Shown here: in pieces, positions 32,539-36,596 of the stretch
How the letters are laid out: every line of letters begins with the position of its first letter
Numbering within the stretch: the first letter of the stretch is position 1
Assembly: GCA_022360055.1 (NCBI GenBank)
Contig: JAKSDO010000208.1
Coordinates: 1-36,596 of the forward strand
Source: Cytophagales bacterium
GTDB lineage: Bacteria; Bacteroidota; Bacteroidia; Cytophagales; Cyclobacteriaceae
Direction of reading: 5' to 3'
Length of the DNA stretch: 36,596 nucleotides
Made by a program: the position numbers and the translations under genes
Notes under the pieces: model-generated
What the model was told of the DNA's origin: nothing
The model's database searches: none
Seen by the model: only the letters and a program-made list of their open reading frames with translations

Positions 32539-34008
32539 ATGAGCTCCATGAAGCAATTCATTGCCACTATTTACCTGGTCGGCAGCGCTAGCCTTGCCTT
32601 TTCTCAAGTAGAGGACAGATCACAGGACCCAAATAGACAGTTTTCGGCCGAAAAACTTAAACTTGATTTATACCAACTTAGGACCGCCCTGGAAAATGTC
32701 CATCCGGGATTGTATAGATTTGAAACTAAAGAAATCTGGGATGCACGGTTTGACAGTTTATCCAACGCACTAGATGAGCCATTGACTGGTATTGAATTTT
32801 ACAGAATACTGGTGCCTTTTATTTCTAAAGTCCGTTGCGGTCATACAAATATTGGTGTGTCGACTATCTACAATCAGCATGTTTTTGCTGAGTCAAAAAA
32901 TTTTCCTTTCATGGTTCGGGTTGTTGATGGAAAACTATATACCTACCATAATTTGAGTGATGAAAATAATATACCTGATGGATCTCAACTTTTAAGTATA
33001 AACCATCAACCTTATGAAGATATTATCAAAATGTTTTACAATGCGGTGAGGGCGGATGGTTTCATCGAGACCGCTCGTTACCGGAAGTTAGGCAAATATT
33101 TTAGCTATTTCTATGCCACCCTGATTGGGTATCCCGATTCATTTAACCTCCGGTACATAGCACCAGGCGAGAAAATGGAGAAAGAAGCAACCGTCATGGC
33201 TAAACAAGATCTGCAAAAAGCTTCTCTTCATTGGGAAAGATATGACAGCAAACTACCTCCTACTGAATTGATGAAATCGCCCTTAGGCTTTCTTATTAAT
33301 AGAAATGAGGATTATGCAATCCTTAAAGTAGACCGGTTTTTTACCAAAGGTGATGAGCCTAAAGACCTTTATGAGCGTGCTTTTGATTCCTTATTCACCG
33401 AAATTTCAAAGAGGAATATCACTAATCTCATTATTGATCTAAGAGGAAATGGCGGTGGTATTGATGACCTAACCTCACTGTTGTATTCATACCTCGTGGA
33501 TAAACCGTTTAAGTGGTATAGACAAATGCGTGTCAAGAACTTAAATTATGACTCATATACAAAGGCCTATACCTACAATGAATATCAATATGCTCAGGAT
33601 GAAGCCGGAGATATTTGGGTCACTAATGGAGATGAATTGTTTATGAATCAAAAAGTCAGTTCACCTTCGTTTAATGGTAACGTATTTGTTCTGGTAGACG
33701 GACTCACTTTTTCTGCAGGTTCCATATTGGCGGCTTACATTAAATCTTCGGGCCGTGGAATAATTATAGGAGAAGAATCTGGTGGCTATTCCAACGGAGT
33801 CACAGGTGGTCGCTCAGTTTCATTTCAACTTAAACACACTGGTATATCGTTTTCCATACCTCCTTTGCAAACTTTCTTTGAACTTGAAACGCCAAATTCT
33901 GATCAGGGAGTAATACCCGACTATCATGTGAAGACCACCATATTGGATTTAGTTAAGGGAAATGACTCTGTAATGGATTTCGCCATACAGTCTATTCAGA
34001 ATGACTAA
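32539..34008 (+). CDS. Secreted S41-family peptidase under the BlaI/BlaR-like operon
   Basis: The 489-residue protein has a signal peptide (cleavage near residue 22, AFSQ) and no lipobox. A helical N-terminal region includes LENVHPGLYRFETKEIWDAR, and RCGHTNIG at 99-106 is the conserved early motif. The S41 core carries NLIIDLRGNGGGIDDL at about 296-311 and the predicted nucleophile Ser392 in LTFSAGSILA, followed by GEESGGYSNG. It begins 11 nt after the BlaR-like gene, so it is very likely in the same operon and induced by the same signal. The substrate is unknown; a role in envelope protein or peptidoglycan-linked repair is inference. A weak hairpin with an ACGAT/ATCGT core at 34183-34220 may end the transcript. 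Confidence 0.9.
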   Translation: MSSMKQFIATIYLVGSASLAFSQVEDRSQDPNRQFSAEKLKLDLYQLRTALENVHPGLYRFETKEIWDARFDSLSNALDEPLTGIEFYRILVPFISKVRCGHTNIGVSTIYNQHVFAESKNFPFMVRVVDGKLYTYHNLSDENNIPDGSQLLSINHQPYEDIIKMFYNAVRADGFIETARYRKLGKYFSYFYATLIGYPDSFNLRYIAPGEKMEKEATVMAKQDLQKASLHWERYDSKLPPTELMKSPLGFLINRNEDYAILKVDRFFTKGDEPKDLYERAFDSLFTEISKRNITNLIIDLRGNGGGIDDLTSLLYSYLVDKPFKWYRQMRVKNLNYDSYTKAYTYNEYQYAQDEAGDIWVTNGDELFMNQKVSSPSFNGNVFVLVDGLTFSAGSILAAYIKSSGRGIIIGEESGGYSNGVTGGRSVSFQLKHTGISFSIPPLQTFFELETPNSDQGVIPDYHVKTTILDLVKGNDSVMDFAIQSIQND

Positions 34009-34403
34009 AACCACCAATAGACTAAAAAAACCTGACCGGCCACTTTGGGTCGAAAGCAGGCTTCGATCCTGTACGTTTAACAATTACTTGGAACAACGGT
34101 CTACGCGAATCAAAGTAGATTGATGCCTGGATATATAATTGGAAAAAGAACATGAATGCAATAGATATTCTGTGCCTAAAATAAAACAAGCGGCCACGAT
34201 AAATCGTAACTGCCTGTTTTCAGAGTAGAAAGAATAGATCTATTATCGAACTTAACTTTTGAAGTTTGTTTCCTATTGTGGCATTTTTTAAATCTATGAA
34301 CAGTTATAGGATTGAGGATGGCAATACGAATTGATTATAAAAATAAAATATAGTACGGTTCAAATTTGAACCGTTATAACAATTCCCATCAATTCAATAT
34401 CTT
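34009..34403. other. 395-bp gene-free region between convergent transcripts
   Basis: No coding frame of interest lies here. It holds three structures: an imperfect hairpin near 34049-34072 (GGGTCGAAAG/CTTCGATCC), the paired segment 34183-34220 with AAAACA/TGTTTT outer arms and a perfect ACGAT-AA-ATCGT core, and the palindrome at 34355-34374. The first two could end transcription from the S41 operon on the plus strand. Confidence 0.5.
34355..34374 (-). terminator. Palindromic terminator of the minus-strand gene
   Basis: ACGGTTCAAA and TTTGAACCGT form a perfect 20-bp palindrome. On the minus strand it is followed by ACTATATTTTATTTTT, a T-rich tail, and it lies 30 bp after the stop of the membrane protein gene. 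The stem has no loop as written, so an open centre of four bases would be needed. Confidence 0.5.
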
Positions 34404-34994
34404 TTAGTTTAGACCTTTGCAGTAACCTCTGTAGAATCCTGCTCTATCGGAAACCAATGAATCATCAACAACTTTGATGAACTTATCTTCGGTTAGGATC
34501 AATTTATCACCAACGAATTGTGGTATTTCATCTTCATATTTTATTAATAAAGTATCACCTGATTGTTCCCATTTGCCTTTCTTAAACGTGGTGATAGCCA
34601 TAAAGCCACTATGCAAATACTCAAAATCCCCTGATTCTCTAAATCTTATAATTCCTGTGTTTACAGTTCCTTCATAGCACCCACGATAAACGATCTTGGG
34701 TTGGTAATATGAAGCATGTAAAAATGATGGATTAATGTATATGATAATGAATGTTGATAGGTATATTAAAGTAGGAAGGATAAGATTAAATGAGAGTGTT
34801 CTTCTCTTTTTGATAATCGTAACTAGTGTGATTATGATTTTACCAATTACCCAAATATCTAAGATCAATAATGCGGTTATTCCTAACGGTGGAGCAAATT
34901 CAGAGATTTGTTGCCAATAATACTCAGTAAATGTTAATAGAATTAGCGGGATGCAGATAGAAAGTGAGACGATTATTCTCTTTTTGTGGTTCAT
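34404..34994 (-). CDS. Small membrane protein, unknown function
   Basis: The 196-residue protein has three hydrophobic spans (about 8-25, 35-60, 69-90; for example LSICIPLILLTF, ALLILDIWVIGKIIITLV and FNLILPTLIYLSTFIIIYI) and a soluble beta-rich C-terminal half (about 100-196) with YRGCYEGTVNTGIIRF and GKWEQSGDTLLIKYED. That last part resembles the small lipocalin-like domains found in single-gene Bacteroidota hypothetical proteins. I do not recognise a named family. It lies 12 nt downstream of the PIN-like remnant on the same strand. AT-rich, like the genes around it. Confidence 0.65.
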   Translation of the reverse strand: MNHKKRIIVSLSICIPLILLTFTEYYWQQISEFAPPLGITALLILDIWVIGKIIITLVTIIKKRRTLSFNLILPTLIYLSTFIIIYINPSFLHASYYQPKIVYRGCYEGTVNTGIIRFRESGDFEYLHSGFMAITTFKKGKWEQSGDTLLIKYEDEIPQFVGDKLILTEDKFIKVVDDSLVSDRAGFYRGYCKGLN

Positions 34995-35006
34995 TTAAAA
35001 AAAATC

Positions 35007-35222
35007 CTACATCCACTTAAATACTTTTTCTGATCGAATATGGTTAAAATTGATGACAGGCAATGAATGATTTATTAAATAATCATATAGAGGAAAATCT
35101 GTTGTAATGCCAAAAATTCCGTTTTTACAAAGTTCGAATATTGAAGTATCTGCTATACCAAATTTATTATAAGGATTCAGGTCTGTTAATTCTTTGCTAA
35201 GATGTAATAATATGAATCTCAT
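35007..35222 (-). pseudogene. C-terminal fragment of a PIN-domain-like protein
   Basis: The frame gives about 72 residues from the ATG at 35222 (a TTG ten codons earlier is also open). The stretch FGIADTSIFELCKNGIFGITT, then DFPLYDYLINHSLPVINFNHIR, resembles the end of PIN-like toxin/nuclease proteins, where the Asp of 'xADxxI' and of 'TDD' are metal ligands. Only the last part of a ~130-residue domain is present and the first acidic residues are missing, so it is probably a decayed gene. Alternatively it is a small protein of its own. Confidence 0.4.
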
Positions 35223-35270
35223 TTTAACAGTCATTAACAAAATTTAACCATCATTAACACCAACAACTCC

Positions 35271-35299
35271 TTGAATTAAAATTTCATGGAATATATTTG
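35271..35299 (+). promoter_or_regulatory. Candidate promoter for the OmpH-like gene
   Basis: TTG at 35271-35273 (in CCTTG), an 18-nt spacer and a full TATATTTG (35292-35299) fit the Bacteroidota TTTG/TAnnTTTG promoter. It lies 27 bp before the chosen ATG, which also argues against the upstream TTG start at 35297. Confidence 0.55.
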
Positions 35300-35326
35300 G
35301 TTATCTTTTATAAAACCACAGAAGTC

Positions 35327-35860
35327 ATGAAGAAATCACTTTTTTTATTAATTCTTTGCTTATCAGTTTCATCAACTATACAAGCGCAAGACACTGATAA
35401 GTGTCAAAAAATCGGTATTGCAAGAGTTAACTTTATAATGATGAAACTTCCTGAAATGAAAGAAATTGAGGCACAGATTAAGGAGTTTGAAGAGCAAATT
35501 CAAAAACAATATGACTCAAAGGTGAAAGACTTCGAATTGAAATATAACAACTATATTGAAAACGGTGAAACAATGCCAGAAGTGGTGCGAAAGGACCTGG
35601 AGATTGAACTTAATACAATGCAAAAATCAATAGAAGACTACCAACAACAAGCGCAAATTTCTATTGTCAGAAAACAAAATAGTTTACTTCAACCGGTTCA
35701 GAAAAAGGTATTTGAATCAATAGAACAAATAGCCAACAAATTTGATTTTAGCCTTATTTTAAATTATGACATAAGTGGAGTGCCAATTGTATTACATTAT
35801 AAAGACACATTTGATATCTCAAATCAAGTTCTTGCGAATCTTGGGATTAACAACAATTAA
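35327..35860 (+). CDS. OmpH/Skp-like periplasmic chaperone-family protein
   Basis: From ATG 35327 the product is 177 residues, close to the Skp/OmpH length. A signal peptide ends near TIQAQ (residue 21). The conserved start of the family, IGIARVNFIMMKLPEMKEIE (where 'a.VD...' would be usual), is followed by a long charged coiled coil (EAQIKEFEEQIQKQYDSKV through NTMQKSIEDYQQQAQ) and the C-terminal beta/helix part ending ISGVPIVLHYKDTFDIS. Skp proteins hold unfolded outer membrane proteins in the periplasm. This copy stands alone, outside the usual bamA-lpxD neighbourhood, so it may be an accessory paralog. Confidence 0.8.
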   Translation: MKKSLFLLILCLSVSSTIQAQDTDKCQKIGIARVNFIMMKLPEMKEIEAQIKEFEEQIQKQYDSKVKDFELKYNNYIENGETMPEVVRKDLEIELNTMQKSIEDYQQQAQISIVRKQNSLLQPVQKKVFESIEQIANKFDFSLILNYDISGVPIVLHYKDTFDISNQVLANLGINNN

Positions 35861-35971
35861 TTAGCAGGATTAAGAAAGATAAACTATGTGGTAATTAATT
35901 CTTGTTCTTAATTCCCCAACAGACAAGCTATTAATCAATAGAGGTGCATTTATAATTATCATTTAAAAAAA

Positions 35972-36014
35972 AACTAACCTTTAGTTAGTTAACCTCGATA
36001 ATATTCTATATTTG
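35972..36014 (+). promoter_or_regulatory. Promoter and possible operator of the parDE pair
   Basis: AACTAA-CCT-TTAGTT (35972-35986) is a perfect 6-bp inverted repeat, and a -7 type element TATATTTG is at 36007-36014, about 35 bp before the parD ATG. Type II antitoxins usually repress their own operons by binding such dyads near the promoter. No clear TTTG was found at the -33 position, so the promoter call rests on the -7 box. Confidence 0.5.
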
Positions 36015-36048
36015 TAGTAATTGCATATTGTAAACAAGGATTATAACT

Positions 36049-36282
36049 ATGAACATTAGCTTCACGGAAAAGCAGGAAAAATATATAGCATCACAGATTA
36101 AATCCGGTGATTTTCAAAATGCAAGTGAGGTTGTTCGCGATGCTCTAAGGCTGCATGAGGTTTATCGCCACCGCATTATTGATGAGTTAAAAGCAGAACT
36201 AGAAAAAGGTTGGGCAGGGAAGGCCAGCACGCGCAAGATCAAGGATATTATCGAAGATAAGCGCAAAGCCAGGGCTAAGTAA
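36049..36282 (+). CDS. parD: ParD-family antitoxin (type II)
   Basis: This 77-residue protein matches CopG/ParD antitoxins: an N-terminal ribbon-helix-helix (MNISFTEKQEKYIASQIKSG, then NASEVVRDALRLHEVY with the conserved S/E-VVRxALR) and a disordered charged tail (AELEKGWAGKASTRKIKDII) that would wrap the toxin. The stop codon is directly followed by the ATG of the toxin. Expected to bind its own promoter and neutralise the ParE-type protein encoded next. Confidence 0.93.
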   Translation: MNISFTEKQEKYIASQIKSGDFQNASEVVRDALRLHEVYRHRIIDELKAELEKGWAGKASTRKIKDIIEDKRKARAK

Positions 36283-36596
36283 ATGTCAGGGCGTATTACG
36301 ACCTATGAGCTTTCGCAGGAAGCGGATCGGGACTTGGATGAAATTTTTGATTACACCGAGGCTGAATTTGGTTTTGATCGGGCTGTAGCATACATCACAC
36401 AATTCGATGTTATTTTTGAGAAATTGCTTGATAATCCCAAACTTGGAAAGGGAAGAGATGACATCAAACCTGGCTTGCGGAGCTTTCCCAAAGCGGAGCA
36501 CATTGTTTTTTATCGCATTTTAAAAGATCGTCTGCGGATCGTTCGGGTTCTCCACGGTAGCAGGGATTTGCCACGATTCTTTCAAATTGGTTATTA
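36283..36596 (+). CDS. parE: ParE-family toxin (type II), cut at the window end inside the stop codon
   Basis: The frame starts with ATG 36283, immediately after the antitoxin stop. The 104 residues seen contain the RelE/ParE fold signatures: ITTYELSQEADRDLDEIFDY at the start, LLDNPKLGKGRDDIKPGLRS in the middle, and HIVFYRILKDRLRIVRVLHGSRD near the end. The last two bases in the window are TA after a Tyr codon, so a stop codon is probably completed by the next base. ParE proteins inhibit DNA gyrase, RelE proteins cut mRNA; the sequence resembles ParE more. Confidence 0.92.
   Translation, partial: MSGRITTYELSQEADRDLDEIFDYTEAEFGFDRAVAYITQFDVIFEKLLDNPKLGKGRDDIKPGLRSFPKAEHIVFYRILKDRLRIVRVLHGSRDLPRFFQIGY

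Noticed and set aside
35297-35326. Upstream TTG start of the OmpH-like gene
   Set aside because: It lies within the TATATTTG promoter element and adds ten residues ahead of a normal signal peptide.
1-36596. CRISPR arrays, tRNA or rRNA genes, prophage genes
   Set aside because: No regularly spaced direct repeats, cloverleaf-like segments, rRNA cores or phage structural genes were seen on either strand.

Overview
The window reads as a chromosomal segment of a Bacteroidota bacterium, probably of the Cytophagales type. The supporting evidence is a SusC/SusD pair, an ECF sigma factor with a FecR anti-sigma factor, C-terminal type IX secretion sorting domains, Bacteroidota-type promoters (TTTG, 18-20 nt, TAnnTTTG), weak Shine-Dalgarno sites and many Sec or lipoprotein signal peptides. 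No rRNA, tRNA or CRISPR array was seen. The genus is not determined.

Region 1 (1-5200, visibly AT-rich) looks like an accessory, cassette-like block: a GNAT-WbqC fusion protein, a decayed group II intron, a class C beta-lactamase-fold serine hydrolase and an S41-family lipoprotein. A roughly 91-96 nt two-stem inverted-repeat structure lies 3' of each of the three protein genes. A 16-nt motif (CCGTACGC-YAC-MTAAC) occurs at both ends of the serine hydrolase/S41 unit. Region 2 (5289-11784, more GC-rich) holds a frameshifted TolB-like propeller gene, a Tat-exported aldo/keto reductase, a DUF3108-like secreted protein, a CBM9-like protein, a small orphan ORF inside a 13-bp inverted repeat pair, and an alpha/beta hydrolase lipoprotein.

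Region 3 (12254-30736) is a polysaccharide utilisation locus. It runs ECF sigma, FecR, SusC, SusD, two tandem GH18-like enzymes with LamG domains and T9SS tails, a GH116-like enzyme, a GH16 lipoprotein, a sulfatase lipoprotein, and a broken N-terminal fragment of a GH2 beta-galactosidase. Inferred working: the sigma/anti-sigma pair senses substrate through SusC, the GH18 enzymes, GH16 and sulfatase act outside or on the cell surface, and SusC/D imports the products. The enzyme mix suggests a sulfated, GlcNAc- or beta-glucan/galactan-containing glycan, but the substrate cannot be read from sequence alone. RNA hairpins lie between FecR and SusC, SusD and GH18-1, and GH18-1 and GH18-2, and could grade expression along the locus.

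Region 4 (30949-34008) is a BlaI/BlaR1-like regulatory pair followed by an S41 peptidase, with a textbook-looking double operator laid over a Bacteroidota promoter. Region 5 (34009-36596) is AT-rich and accessory: a small membrane protein, a PIN-like gene remnant, an OmpH/Skp-like periplasmic protein, and a ParD/ParE toxin-antitoxin pair cut by the window end inside the toxin's stop codon.

The observations most worth following are the gene-by-gene stem-loops with the decayed intron inserted among them (1-5200), the GH18 barrel split by an inserted LamG domain in two tandem paralogs, and the BlaI/BlaR-type switch that appears to control an S41 peptidase instead of a beta-lactamase.
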